Positions 35,781 through 48,500 of a stretch of 64,000 nt of DNA are shown here, one piece after another (position 1 is the first letter of the stretch; every line of letters starts with the position of its first letter). The position numbers and the translations under genes are program-made. The DNA lies in NCBI GenBank assembly GCA_015501595.1, contig JADNRX010000150.1:1-64000 (forward strand), given 5' to 3'. A model generated the notes under the pieces. It was not told where the DNA came from and made no database searches. It was given only the letters and a program-made list of their open reading frames with translations. The DNA is from Hymenopellis radicata. Lineage: Eukaryota > Basidiomycota > Agaricomycetes > Agaricales > Physalacriaceae.

Positions 35781-36383
35781 ATGATCCGCTTCGACACTAT
35801 GCCGCTGGCCGTTCAGGAGGCCATGTGTACGCCCATGCACCTCATTCTCCCCGCGACGCCCTCCTCCCCCTCCTCCCCCCGACCCTCCGGTGCTCTCTAC
35901 CTGGGCTCCATGGCCGCCCTTCACGAGTCTGAAAGTCTCGCTCGCGCCAATATCACGCACCTCGTACAGGTCTTGGACGCGCCGTGGCACCCTTTCTCCG
36001 AAAAACCCGGTTTCCATTCCTACAAAATCGATATCATGGACGTGAGCACCGCAGACCTTAAACCGCACCTCGAAAAGGTGTGCGAGTACATCGAGGCTGC
36101 GATGCGGAGGGGCGAGAGTGTCCTGGTTCATTGTCAGCAGGTACGCGCTATATTTCTTTCTTTATTGTCTTTTGCTCACCCTCCGATCTAGGGTATCTCC
36201 CGCTCCGCCTCTGTGGTGATCGCCTACCTCATCCGTAACCGCGGCATGTCTTACGACGCTGCGTTCGCTCTCGTCCGCCGTCAGCGCGCGTGCGTCAAGC
36301 CCAATGCTGGCTTCGTTCAGGCCCTCAAGGAATGGGAGACGGCGTGGCAGAGGCCTGCCATGGCCCGGAGGTTTACCACTTAA
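35781..36383 (+). CDS. Dual-specificity protein phosphatase
   Basis: This small cysteine phosphatase (about 183 residues) removes phosphate from Ser/Thr and Tyr residues. A single intron (36141-36191) splits the P-loop. The joined motif is [14 protein letters not shown], matching HCx5R with Cys nucleophile, Arg and trailing Ser. The likely general-acid Asp lies about 40 residues upstream ([12 protein letters not shown]). The C-terminal helices ([28 protein letters not shown]) are standard for atypical DSPs. The usual Ala at the fourth P-loop position is Gln here, a mild deviation. There is no targeting domain or kinase-interaction motif. A Pro/Ser-rich insert follows residue 25. Substrate unknown. 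Confidence 0.9.
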
Positions 36384-38009
36384 TGATAAATGCCGTTTTA
36401 TCTTCACATATCGGCGATCACGCTCGTACGTCCACCCTCTCTTTATCCTCACAACTAATTCACCGGTATCACCATAGTTTCCTTGGACATTCACTCGTTT
36501 ACTCTTTACCTGTATTTCTACTTTATCGGACTCTTAACGGACTTTGTATCATCTCTCCCTGCTCTCTCTTGCTATCATCTTTCATTTTTCCTTTTCTTTG
36601 GGTTCAATCGGGGTTCAATAGACAGGGGTTTTCTTCGCGGTACACACGAGGCGCCATCGGAGAACCAATGCGCAAGGGCAATCATTCGAGCGCATCAGAT
36701 GACGTGCCTCCGGTGAGCTTAATTGACGCGTGGATGCCTATCTGGTCCTGGATGGAAGCTGCTCATAGACCACATCTGGAGCGCAGTCGTTCTTCTTTTG
36801 GAGAAGCTCTCACTATCGGTCTTGCGTGCGATTCGCTAGAGGTGGACGACCCACGGTGGCGTCTCGTAGTGAGTTTGCTTGTAAGAGTTTCTCGTGGTCT
36901 CCAGTTACCTCGTGCAATCGAGCGAGTCGAAGATTCTTCCGAGTGAGGTGTGCTTTCCATTCACACACTTGGAACTCACTTGCTGTAAAGCATTACAGCT
37001 ATTTACAGTAGCGACACGTACTGCAGGGGGTTGGAGCGCCCTACGGTCTCGTAATGGGTTGTACTTGTGCACCGTGTTTCTTCGGCGCGCGGAAGAGATG
37101 AGCACACAAAGTTGAGCAAAATACTTCGCCTCCCCTTTCCTGCAGAAAATATTAAAAGGGATCAACATCTTACAGGTGAAGCATGCACGTCCCGACTAAG
37201 ACTTTCTCGAGGACGAAGAGCTTACGGTCCATGCTCTTCATCCAAGGTAAGTACCTCTAGTACATATCTCGGAACGATCGTCAAGGACAAGGAAAGATTC
37301 ATCCTAGACAACAAATCACGTCCTCCACCGGCTGACAAAGGTATTCTTTCTCTGCATTCCGCCATGAACAAAGATCGCTCTGAAAACGCCCTCGGACTCC
37401 TTCCTACATGCCACATCGGTCTCCGTGCTTCGGTTGCCAAATTTATATGGAGTCCTCCCGCTATGTCGCGTGGTATTATTTTTGACGTTCAAATACAAGC
37501 AGTTTCCTGACTCTTGTCTGTGCTACTACACATAGGCGCGCTAGTTCTAGTTCTCCCGTTCCACACCGCGACGTCCTGCGTCTGCCAAGAGTCCGTAGCG
37601 GGAGGTCACCCGCTAGGTCCGTCGCACTCTGTTAGAAGAAGACTTATCAACTTATCTTTGGAGACAGATTCACAGGGAAGCCAGAGTCCACAGTGCCGGC
37701 GGCAAATGATCAACCGTTTACATTCTTCTCTTATCTACACCCACTGACCTGCTCTTCTCTTCGTGTTCCAACAACATTCTCGTTCGCGTTCCCTGTTTCA
37801 GCGTTGGTTATGCACGACAAGTAGGTGGTCGTACTGTCTGCCCAGCAGTCTATGAACCCTCTATGGGCGCATGTGGGTGTCCAATCTCCCATATCGTTAT
37901 CGCTGAGTGCCTATTCGATAAACAGACGCCAAGCCTCTGCATCTTCTTTAAAAACTTGGGTTCGACGATAGAACGGGCAGTCAGCTCTGCTCGGTGACTC
38001 TCAGCAGAT
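36384..38009. other. Intergenic region, possible small gene remnants
   Basis: Plus-strand frames at 36660-36946 (WMPIWSWMEAAHR) and 37067-37510 are open but have no recognised domain. No gene is supported. The last ~200 bp probably hold the promoter of the permease at 38010. Confidence 0.4.
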
Positions 38010-39978
38010 ATGGGGCTCTTGCAGCGCGTCCACGAGAAGATCAAGCTGCATGGAGACGACGAGAAACACGAGAAGACGGACTCGTGGTCTAATCGTGATC
38101 TCATCCCGATGCCGCCAGAGTATGTTCTTTCCTTTCGTGCACGAGCGTCGTTCATTCGCCTGTTAGACGCCGCAACTGGGGCGCCTTCAACTACTTTGGC
38201 TACTGGACGCTGTCGTCTCTAAATGTAAGGCATCGCACTCTATCCCAAATACCCCACTTACGCTCAGTGTAGATCGCGACATGGCAGATGCCTAATGCCT
38301 ATCTCACGCAAGGTCTATCGGTCGGCCAGGCTATGGGCGTCATTATCATCAGTCGCTGCCTCATCATCTTCTTCACCACGCTTATCGCTTGGTGTGGTCT
38401 CACGTGGCACATTGGCTTCACGGTCCAGAATCGGTTCAGCTGGGGCATGTACGGCAGCTACATCCCGCTCACCCAACGCGTCCTCCTCAACTTTATCTGG
38501 AATGCCATTCAATGCTGGAACGGGGGAAAACTCGTGTCGGTCATGATTGCGGCTGCCATTCCCAAGTTTACCGATATGACTGGAGGTACGCGCTCGTCCT
38601 TGATCAAATTGCTCTCTGACTGACTTGAGTCGTATAGGTGTCGGAAACCAGCCTACGACGTCGTACGACTTCATTGGCTTTTTCGTCTTCTGGATCTGCT
38701 CGATTCCGTTCGTCTGGCTTCCTCCCGAGCGCTTCAGGATACCGTTCTTGGTCACCACGCTCTACTGTGCAGGTGCTATGGTCTGCATGAGTACGTCCAC
38801 CCTTAAATACTCGGACATGAAACTTACTGTTAACTCCCTTACAAGTGATATGGGCCGTGTCCGTCGCCAAACATCCTGGGCCCGTCTTTTACTCCGGGCA
38901 AGTGAGCACTGGGACATGGGCTACCTCGTGGATCTGGCTCAAGTGCATCAACTCCTTCGTCGGGGGCAAAGCCGCGGGTATGACGAACGGGTCTGACTGG
39001 GGTCGGTATGGGAAAAGCAAGGCGGCGTACTTGAAGGGTGCGATATCGTGCGAGCTCATCGCCGGGACTTTGGTCAGCTTCTTGGGCTTGGTCGTGACGA
39101 GCTGCGCACAGACGATATATGGCGAGATCTACTGGAATCCGCCTGATTTGTTGATGCGGATGATGGACAGCGGGCATGGGAGCGGGAAATCGAGGGCTGG
39201 CGTGTTCTTCCTCGCGTTGGGTTTCGCCAGTGCTGTATGTTCCTCGCATCTCCTTTGAACATTGTCGCTGACATTGTTGCTGCATAGGCCGGATTTGAAA
39301 ACGTCTGTGGCAATGCGACGGCTGGAGGTATCGACTTGGCGGGTATCTTCCCCAAGTACATCAACATCCGACGAGGCGCTATGATCACCTTCTTCGCCGC
39401 ATGGATCTGCATGCCGTGGCAGCTCATCAATCGCGCAGCCACATTCGTGACCGTCCTGTCATCGTTCTGTGTCTTCCTCTGCCCGCTTATGGGTATCATG
39501 TGCGCCGACTACTTTGTCGTGAGGAGGCAACGGATCAAGTTGACGGAGTTGTATGAGCTCCACGGGAGTTTCTATTATACTGCTGGGTTCAACTTGAGGG
39601 TATTCCTACCCTGGATAGCTGGATGGGCTCCTACTGTCGGTGGGCTGGCGCTCGTCGCGAGCAACGTCACAGATGGCCCTCGTGCGCTATACAAATTGTA
39701 TTACATGACTCCTTTCCTGGGTGCGTTCTTCGCATCCTTATGTGTGGGCGCTAATCTAACTACGTTTAGGCTTTTTCATTTCATTCACTTTGTTCTTGCT
39801 GATGAACGTTGTATTCCCTGTGGCGGGCGCGGGTGACATTGATGCCGTTGATGTGTTTGGGACGTTCAAACTGGAAGAAGCGAGGAGATTGGGTGTTATG
39901 CCTCTGTCTTTTGCACCATCCGACGTTGATTCAAATTCTGTACGCAAGGTTCCAATCAGTACAGAGGAGAAGGTGTAG
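38010..39978 (+). CDS. NCS1 nucleobase permease, second paralogue
   Basis: Membrane symporter of the NCS1 family. Seven exons join in frame with introns at 38120-38166, 38225-38272, 38586-38637, 38791-38845, 39235-39287 and 39721-39769. Signatures include NRDLIPMPPERRNWGAFNYF, MPNAYLTQGLSVGQAMG, SWGMYGSYIPLTQR, NAIQCWNGGKLVSVMI, FENVCGNATAGGIDL, FPKYINIRRGAM and FYYTAGFNLRVFLPW. About 12 membrane helices are expected, with a hydrophilic C-tail ending STEEKV. It is clearly diverged from the permease at 24302-26215 and is not a local tandem copy. Substrate is probably a nucleobase, allantoin or thiamine-like compound and cannot be fixed from sequence. No frame breaks. Confidence 0.88.
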
Positions 39979-40577
39979 CTAATGTCCCTATCTGAATCGG
40001 ATTGGCGGCCATTGTCGAATATGAAGTGCGGATCCTTCTCTCCGAAGCCACGCTGTCAATAGACGTACGTCTGACTGTATTAGTCTAAGCTCGATGCGTA
40101 GCGGCAGGTACACATAAATTTCAAAGTAAATCGACAGTACATTTCTTGAATACCTATTGTGGAAATCGATGGTCATGTTCGTGAAGCTTCTTCATGCCTG
40201 GCGGGAGTAAAAGTAACTAAAATCTTCGCTATAGTTCAATCTGACTTGCTTCCACCAGCGTCCAATTGCTGCATCGTTGCAGGAACAATCATCGAATCTT
40301 CCTTCTCCAATCTCGTGCATCGTCCCCTCAAACGAATCGACATTGGTTAGATCTGACCGCCTACGACGGCTAGCCTCTTTCTGCACGTCATTGACGTATC
40401 GATTCCAGATCGTGCATTTCCGACTGCCACCCGAATGCTGGTTGGGCTCTGGTCGCGATGAGGTGATGGAATTGTACACTCGGGCGAATTGGTCTCTGTA
40501 CCTTTAGAGAGATGAATGGAAGGACTCAGATCGAGGAAACTGCATACGAAGTCCATGCCGAGTACAGCCGGCCGTAG
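39979..40577. other. Intergenic, no gene seen
   Basis: Only short overlapping frames; presumably 3' flanks of the permease and of the BTB relic. Confidence 0.45.
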
Positions 40578-41152
40578 TCAAATACCTTCACGGCGTGGTT
40601 TGGTGAGGCAGGACTCAAGGCTTTGACTGGCAGCGGGTTCCCACAGCGTGTGATAGTCGTGTCGCACTGCATATCGTAAGACTTCAAGAGGCTGCGTTGA
40701 CACGGCGAGCCTGGCACGAAAAACGTCAACCAACGGAGGATGAAATTCTGCCTTGACGTATTCACCTCATTCGCAATTTCGATATCTCTATCGCTGAATA
40801 CACACCGTACTTCTCCGCCGCCTCCGCTAGCCGATCAAACAGCGCGAAACGAATGTTCATTGTATCGGAAACTCGTGCTCAGGATGAAAATAGCAGAGGA
40901 GGAGCTCAATCACATCGCCCTGCTCCGGAAGCTCGACAGCAGTATCCCCGTCTGGGCTGTAGGGCGGAAACCCTGGCGAGTACAGGGCAAGACGATGTGA
41001 ATGACACCCGAAGAGCTTCCCATCGCTTGATCTGATGATAACATCGACAACTTCATCGCACTCTGGAGTACGGGCCATCGCTCAGGTATAAATTGCAAGA
41101 CGGAGTTTTTGGCCATACCTTTGACAGGACAACTTGCGGTTGTGGTCGACAT
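40578..41152 (-). pseudogene. BTB/POZ-domain gene, frameshifted
   Basis: The BTB core is readable in pieces. DVIIRSSDGKLFGCHSHR and LPEQGDVIELLLCYFHPEHE come first. In another frame, ALFDRLAEAAEKYGVYSAIE follows, and in a third, LEVLRYAVRHDYHTLWEPA and a stop at 40578. This order matches the short basidiomycete BTB proteins, which serve as dimerisation or ubiquitin-ligase adaptors. At least two frame changes cannot be explained by introns. An ATG at 41150-41152 could be the start, but the join to the BTB domain is unclear. Decay or sequencing indels are both possible. Confidence 0.6.
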
Positions 41153-41640
41153 GGTAGGTGAGAACTGAGGGATGGCACGTTGTAGGGGCCTGTTAAAGAA
41201 GAATCAGGCATGTGATGTGAATCCCCACCAGCGCGGGTAAGGAAATCCTTCGAATGTCTTCGAATAACGATTGCGTCCGTGATACATCACTGCTGTAACT
41301 GTCGGGAGATAAGATACGCTAGTGCACGGAGGATTGACTTCTGCTTCGACCTTCCGAGTTTTATTTGGGGCGTCATTATCGTCCAAGGGAGACGCCACTG
41401 CCCCCAAGCAGAGCAGGGTGTCACGACTGGCGTTAATGTCACTCTTGAACCTGTGAATGAAACGATCATGAATTTTCTGACTAACGTGTAGCGTAGGTTC
41501 GTTGCCGTGCTGTCAATGATAGATTTCTACCACAAGCGCCTATTGTCCCAAGTTAGAAAGGAATCACGTTAGAATATGTAATGTGATACTAGTCGGCACA
41601 GATGAGTTGGTACTCAAGAGTCAACAGCGCGCACTGTAAA
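41153..41640. other. No gene seen; flank of the retrotransposon
   Basis: Short frames only. It ends at the GGCAG target duplication (41641-41645). Confidence 0.5.
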
Positions 41641-41645
41641 GGCAG
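41641..41645 (+). repeat. 5-bp target site duplication GGCAG (left)
   Basis: Matches 54729-54733 on the other side of the LTR element. Confidence 0.9.
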
Positions 41646-41967
41646 TGTAATCGGGTCCCAGGTCTGGAGACTTCTCGCAGAAGGAGTCGACCGTAGATAG
41701 ACGACGCGTCTAGGCGCGTGTAAAAGAGTACTCTGTAACCCTGAGTAAGGTAGTGTGTAACCCGCACTCGGGGAGCCTTATCACGGGTACTCAGCGGGCC
41801 TAACGTGTCGGTTATCGAATACAACACGTTGAGGACATACTCGAACGGTGGGAGAGCAAGAAAACGCAAGATGATGATAGAGCAAAAGTAAGTAGTAATA
41901 CATGTGACGCGACTAAGATAAGCTAAGGGAGTAAGCACGCTTATGCGAGGTATCCATCCATATCACA
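41646..41967 (-). repeat. 3' LTR (322 bp)
   Basis: Reads TG..CA on either strand and is identical to 54407-54728 by direct comparison. As coding is on the minus strand, this is the downstream LTR. It is preceded in element orientation by a G-rich stretch (GGGGGGG, complement of about 41970-41977) that may be the polypurine tract. Confidence 0.95.
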
Positions 41968-41990
41968 GAGCCCCCCCGAGCAGAAGCGAG

Positions 41991-44900
41991 CTACTCCTGT
42001 CCCAAACGTTCCTGAAGACTCTTCTTGCTTCTCCTCTTCTTTGGCGGCCTATCCGTACCCAAACGCTCAGCTAGAGATGGCGCGCCTCCCTCTAGTCGTT
42101 GACTCAAAGGCGGCGCCGCCGCATCCGATAATCGTCCCATCAACGTTGAAGGACCCGACTCGTTCTGGCGGAACGCTTCCGCTGCCCGGGAAGCCATCTT
42201 CTCGTTGTAAGCAATTTGCTCCCCTCGACGCTTTTGACCTCTGGTACCCCGAACGACGTCATGCTCGTGCTCGATATGAATCAACATGAACCCATACTCG
42301 CTCGAGGCGTAAGGAACTCGCCGTATGTCCATATAACGAGTGTAGTCGCCTAAAGGATCGGGTGTGGATTCCGCCGCTGCTAGAGGACGTATGTCTCGTT
42401 GTGGCGCATATTTGCGCAGCCACGCTAGAGAGTCTTCGCCGTACTGCCGATGCCGGACTCGCTGTTTGTACTTGAGCACGCATCTGTCGAACATATCTCC
42501 AAACGTGTCTCGGGTAATGCGGACGACCGTTAACTCTGGCATGGTTTGCAAGTATCCGGTCATAACGGTAGCATCTTGGGCCTTGTAACACTCGACCCAG
42601 AGCTCCCTATGAATTCCCGCCTGCGCGATACAGATGCGCTTCGTGGAGAACCCGTTCTCCACTGTGCCCACTGACTTCGTAAGAAGGCAAAGTCCCGCGT
42701 CCAAATCGAGGGCGTTGTCAAATGGAGGGCGCGGCGTATCTGTACGCACGTAGTATTGACAGCCAAGAAGGGATCGACGGCTTGCGACGTGTTTGCCGTA
42801 GGCACTGGTACATCTACGTCCATAGCCGCGGTCTCTCGTGTTGCCGGTACAACTGAAGAGGATGAACCCTTTTTTGCCTTGGGGTTCGGAATTGTCGAGT
42901 TCGGTTGGTCACGGATAACTGTCGTAGGACGGTTCAGGAATGGCGACGGCTTAGCTGCACGGCCCGATTAGCTGACTCCTTCGGGTATTCATAGACTTCT
43001 GTGAGGAGCTTGCTTGTAATATGAATGATCGAGGAGCCGTTGGAATAGGAGGGTGGCCTAGAGTCTTCTGCGGCGGCGCGACCACCTCTGGCATTGACGT
43101 CTGTTTTCTGGCTCTGTTTACTGGTGAACGAGAACGAGAATAGCGTCGGGGCGGAGGGGACGGGAACGCCATCGTTGGTGGCGCGGCGGAGAACGAGTGC
43201 GTTCCCTTGACTGAACTGACGCCCATCGATGAGCTTGCGGCTGATCCGTAGGCTTCTTGCGAGGAGGAGTAGGGGCGCGCCGTGGGTTCCTTCCTCTGGG
43301 AGATGGCAACCTTTGCGTATCGACTTCCATTGGCGCTGGATTGTCGTTGAAGGCTGCGTAACCGAATTAATGGGCCGGGAGCTGGAAGCATCCTCTTGGC
43401 TCATTCCTTCGTTCGCCGTCGGAACTGGGCTATCGGCTGAATCTTCATACTCGTCGTCTTCGCCGTAGTCCAGGTCTTCTTCGTCGCCGCTGTCCTTGGC
43501 CTCAGCCATGACTCGATTTCCCCGATTCCAATTGTTCCCTCCTTTCGCCTGCGTGAGAATAACGCCGACGTCCCCTGCTGACGGGTTCAGCGAGAAGTAG
43601 ATCCAGTCGCTCGGATAGCTGGAACAGTCTAGCAGAATTTCCAGAGCCCACAATCTTTCGGAAATCGAATCGTATAGGCATCGCAATACCACAACGGTCT
43701 GCTTCGCAGTAGTAACCTCTGAGGTCGCCCCTGAGGCAAGAAGGGGGAAGCGCTAACTGCCTACTTCTCAAGCGGTCGAATACTACACGCAGGAGAGACG
43801 ACTTAGTTCGTGATTTGAACGTGTCTTTACCGACGTTCACTAGAATGTCGGGAAGCTCTTCGTCCGGCAGCCAGTACTCCCAGTTTCCAGCAGCCGAAGC
43901 TTTCCTGATCGGCGGCGGACATACCCAAGACGGATTGATTCCAGGGGCATCCTTCATGACAGCCGTATAATACGACGAATCCGCGAGGAACGGTAGGAGT
44001 CGTTCTTTATCACCTCGGTTAGTCTTCGTTTCTTGTATCAAGAGTTCAATGGCTGCCTCCGATCTATCCCTGTGGAAGGAGAAGAGACCTCTCTTTTGCA
44101 TGGACAACGAGTTCTGGACGGGCTTCACGGAGGGTAATGGGAAGATGTCGATTCGCAGATCTCGAGCCCAATTACGTTCAATGACAAACGTCGAGTGAGG
44201 GTGATCGTGGATACTCAGGCGAGCGAGTATGCGGGGTAGGGCGTCTGGACCGTCAGCTACAGAGACTTCGGGTGCATGTCGCTCCACTTCGTTCAGGATG
44301 TATACACGGGTACCCTCATCTTCCTGACCAGAAACCAGGCGACGAGCGAATCACAGTCAAATATCCATACGCCTACTCGGTAGACGTCGGCTGGGGGAAT
44401 CTCCTGCGACAAGGAACCTTGTTCTTCTTTGGCTATCAGACCTTTCATCCACTGGTCTAGGCCCTCTTCAGGAAATTGCACGAAGAACTGAATGAACGCG
44501 TCCATCTCTTTCATTCCTCGCTGCACCATTCCACACAGACGAACCGCCTCGTGAAAGTCTCGTACGCGATCCAAGTCGTCGAAGGTCTGGATGGTGGGAT
44601 ATGACGGACGGGCGGCCCAGTACGGCTCGACGCAGTCCTTCTTATTCTCGTGGACTCTCCGCATACCCTCTGTGAGGTTGTACCATCGTCCTCGTAGAGC
44701 GCAGACGAAAGGATTCCAAATTGTCACGTTCAACCCTCCTTGGCCGACGCAGGCTAGAGCCTACATTGACTCTCTCGGCGAGTACCATGCCATGAGGACT
44801 GTAGGCAGCTTCGTATGGCTTTATGATAGCGCCTAGCCATGGTCGTTCTGGGATATAAAGCTGTGGAAGGCGCACATAATCGAAGGGCCCCAGACCACCG

Positions 44901-45471
44901 TCGGCGAACAGGAATGAGGAAGGCAGACTCGTCGTCGCCGTGAGAGGAAAGGGAGCGGGTCCAGGGTAGTAAGGACACGCGTCGAAGGGCATGCTTGCCG
45001 GATTGGACATGAACTTCAAGTTCGGACTCCAGATCTCGAGATGGCGGGTTTTCTGTTTGAATTCCCAGTCGAATCGTAGGAGTAAGGGCGGCGACGAAGG
45101 CAGCATGGGTAAACAGGCCTCGCAACCTAAGGCTAACTCGCTTGGAACGTGATCAAAGTAGTCCTGAGGCTGGAGCACTTTTGCTATCTTGAACTCGCGC
45201 CCGTCTGTAGATGAGAGCAGCTTCGGAGCGCGCACTTGGGACTCTACGTCTTTCCGACAAATGTGTAATGCCCATCTCCCATCAACCACAGGTAATCTCT
45301 ATCCCGCGAGGCGTTATAGCCATGGTTGTCGTAGGACGGCGAAGGAAGGCTGGATACTCTGGCAACGAAGGAGCTGTAGCTACCATCTACGTTGCCAGAC
45401 ATCGGCCTCGAGTTCGGGACGCAGGAGCTGAAGCTACCTTTCGCGTTACGGTAAGACGATGAGCGTTGCAT
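41991..45471 (-). CDS. Additional ORF downstream of Pol, unknown function, frame-broken
   Basis: About 1,150 codons spread over several overlapping minus-strand frames between the chromodomain and the 3' LTR, in the position where env lies in retroviruses. It appears to begin at the ATG at 45469-45471 (MQRSSSYRNAKGSFSS). Readable blocks in order are: PYYPGPAPFPLTATTSL; LNVTIWNPFVCALRGRW; RVGVWIFDCDSLVAWFLVRK; NWEYWLPDEELPDILVN; a Ser/Pro/Arg-rich linker; and a basic tail with repeated SLxERLG units (SLAERLG, SLQERLG) and PPKKRRSKK. The tail resembles a nuclear localisation signal. No signal peptide, transmembrane segment or envelope motif was seen, so an envelope role is unlikely. It may be a captured host-type gene. 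The separate frames are best joined by single-base corrections. Confidence 0.6.
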
Positions 45472-45529
45472 GATGGTGGTTCGGAAAGAGAGTAATATTC
45501 TTCCCACGCTCGCGGTTGCCTAATTTAGG

Positions 45530-48500
45530 ACTTGATTCCGAGGACCGTGTTCAGATATTCGCGCCGTAACCTAGGGGCGTTTCGAATTGCGGTTTCAGAG
45601 ATCCAGGAGTCGTCTGTAGGATCCAGATCCTTCCATCGTACCAAATACTTACGGTTGTGCCGTTTTTGGTACGCACGTCCTTGTGTCCAATATAGCTTCT
45701 ACTTCCATTTCTTCAGAATATACCTTCACATCGCGCGTGTCTGGAAGAGTAGTCCTTTCGCCAAAGCGGGAATCGGATGGTACGTATTTCTTCAGTGTTC
45801 CAGATTAATGACGGGATGCATGGGGTACTCGGCGGGAGTCGCAAACGGTAAACCAAGGGGTTGATTTTTCCATAACTTCGAACGGTCCTATTGTGCGCTG
45901 AACTAGCTTCCTGCCGTACCTTCCGTCTCAACGAGCTCCATAGTATGCGGGTTCAGAAGACTAGATCTCCGGGCTTCAACTCCTGAACGGCGCGTCTCCC
46001 TTTGTTGTAAGCGCGCGCCTGCCTCTCCTGCGCTAACGCCAACGCATCTCTGGCGGCTTGCGATGCGCGTTTACCGCGTTGACCCACTCTTCTCCTTTAG
46101 CTCCAAGGTACGCAGGGCGACCTTCCTTGCTGAGATCCTTAGAGATGGCTTGAGCCGTGATTTGAGGATTGTAACTCAAGAGTAAGGAATTGGGTGACCG
46201 TCCGTGAGGAATGTATGGACGAGTTGTAAGCCATGGCGAGTTCGCTCAACCAAAGAGACCAGGCCGAGCGATCCTTGGATACATAGGCACGGAGCATTTG
46301 CTCAATCATGGCGTTGAGAATCTCGGTCTGTCCGTCGGTTTGAGGATGATGGGATGTCGATACGCTAAAATTCCTCCATAGCGCTCCATGACCGCTCTCC
46401 AGAATTTAGAAGTCCACCTTTTATCTCTGTCTGCGATTAGGCGGTCCGGCATACCGTAGACATTCACCACTCGTTGTACGAATATCGTCGCAAATTCGAA
46501 CTGATTTAGCGTACCGTGAGTAGGGATAATCAAGGCGTACTTGGTCAGCTTGTCCACGATTACCAGAATGGCGTCGAACTGTTCCGGTCCGGACGGAGGT
46601 AACCAGTGATTAAGTCGAGGGAGACTGTCGAGAAAGGTCGATGGGGAATGTGTGCCGGCCTAAGTCCTCCCATCCTCGCAGTTCGGTCTACTTTGATCTT
46701 CTGGCAGACGTCGCAAGATTGAACGAACTCGGTACAGTCTTTGGACATTTCCTTCCAGTAGAACAATTCCCTCATCCTAAGGTAGAACTTAGCGGGCCTT
46801 CGTGAGCCGATTCGAAGGCGCTTTCGTGCATGTGGCGCAGGATTTCGGGACCACGTTGCTGGGAACACACAAACGATACTTCCAGTCCGCATCAATGAAG
46901 TAGAGCAGTCCGTTTGCGCCCTTCTCAAATCTGGATGGAGTGAGGACTTGAGATGGGTTTGCGACTTCCGTTACGTAGTAAGTTTTGAAGAAACGGTCTT
47001 TGGCATATCCCGCTCGGAATTGGGAGAGCAGATCCGGGCTCAATCCAATGAGTAGGTGCGCTTCGTCGTCAGGAGGCGATTCCGGCAGCTCTTCCTTCTT
47101 CATAGGTAACGGGTACGTCCAATGGTTGACTTGAGGTAAGTCATCGTCATAGGATTCTTCAGAATCAGTGCTGAAAGAGGACTCGGAATCGGAGCTGGAA
47201 GCTTCCTGTAATTCCTGTGGGCTGGAGCGAGTATGGGAGCTGGAAGCATCCTCTGCACTACGCTGCGCAGCCTTAGCCTTCTGAGCTCGCGTCTCTACAG
47301 CATCAGCGTGTAGCTCAGCAATGTCCTCGATCCACCAGGCGACGAATACTGCTTTCGCTGCGGGTCGATATACTTCCCTCAACTCGGCAGTTTCCGCCTT
47401 CAGCCTGGTGCTTTCAGCGGGTACGATGGATGGGATTAGGTCTCTCGAAGGCGATAGATGCTCCGGTGTTCGTGGTAGTCTGGACAAGGGGTCGACATTC
47501 GAATGCACCTTCCCTGGCCTGTGCACAATTTGTAATCCTGGATAAGCCGCGAATACCGCCCCCCAGGCAGCTAGTCTTCGATTCGCGTTCTCGTAAACTC
47601 GAGCCCATTGTAGCGCGGCATGGTCCGTAACTAGCGTGATTCGTTCTCCTTCGATAAAGGGCTGAAACTTGACTAATGCCTCCTTAACTCCAGAGCCTCT
47701 CTTTCCGTGGTACTATAGTTCCTCTCGGCGCTCTTGAGAGTCCGGCTCCAGTATGCAATTACTCGTTCCACGTAAACTACTGTCTCATCAAACTTCTCTG
47801 CCCACTGCGATTCCTGAGGCCGTTCCAGCACTAGGTAATCCTTGCTTATTCCACTAATGAGCGAGGGAACAGGAGCTTTGGCGTCGTAGGCCCTTTTGAG
47901 GCGCTCGTACGCGGGAGTATGTTTCAAATCCCCTACGAGTATAGGCTGGACTTGCTGTAAACTGGCTCCTATAGCGAAATCGCTAGCGTCCGTGTATAGA
48001 CGATAAGGAACTCCTTGCAAGGGATGACCTAAAACCGGAGCTGCCGCTAACGCTTCTTTCGCTTGTTGAAAAGCTACTTCGTGTTCCGCCAACCAGATCC
48101 ACTTAGCGCCCTTCTTTAAGAGTTGGAATAAAGGCGAAGCGATGAAGGCATAGTTCGGAATGTAAGTGGAGAAGTAGACCACCATTCCGAGGAATTGCTG
48201 TAACTCCAGGACGTTGCGAGGTCTGGATAGCTCCATAATGGCCTGGACCTTCTCCTCGTGCGTGGATAACCCAAGTCGGGATACCTTCTGCCCTAACAGC
48301 AGGATGCTGTTAAATCCCACGTAGCATTTGGCGGGGATAGGGTAACCCCGGCCTTTTCGATGGCTCCTAGTACGAGGTCAAGATGACTCAAATGTTCCTC
48401 CCATGACTTGCTGAATACAACAATGTCATCGATGTAAACCAAGGCGAATAGCCACAAGAAAGGCGCGAGTACACCCTGCATGAATCTCTGAAAGATCGAG

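Noticed and set aside
36660..36946. Small plus-strand protein gene
   Set aside because: No domain and an equally open antisense frame; evidence too weak.
22759..39978. A metabolic gene cluster around the NCS1 permeases
   Set aside because: The intervening genes (deacetylase, MYND, phosphatase) share no pathway with nucleobase uptake, and there is no co-oriented arrangement.
41991..45471. Envelope gene in the additional ORF position
   Set aside because: No signal peptide, transmembrane helix or furin-type site was seen; the tail looks nuclear.
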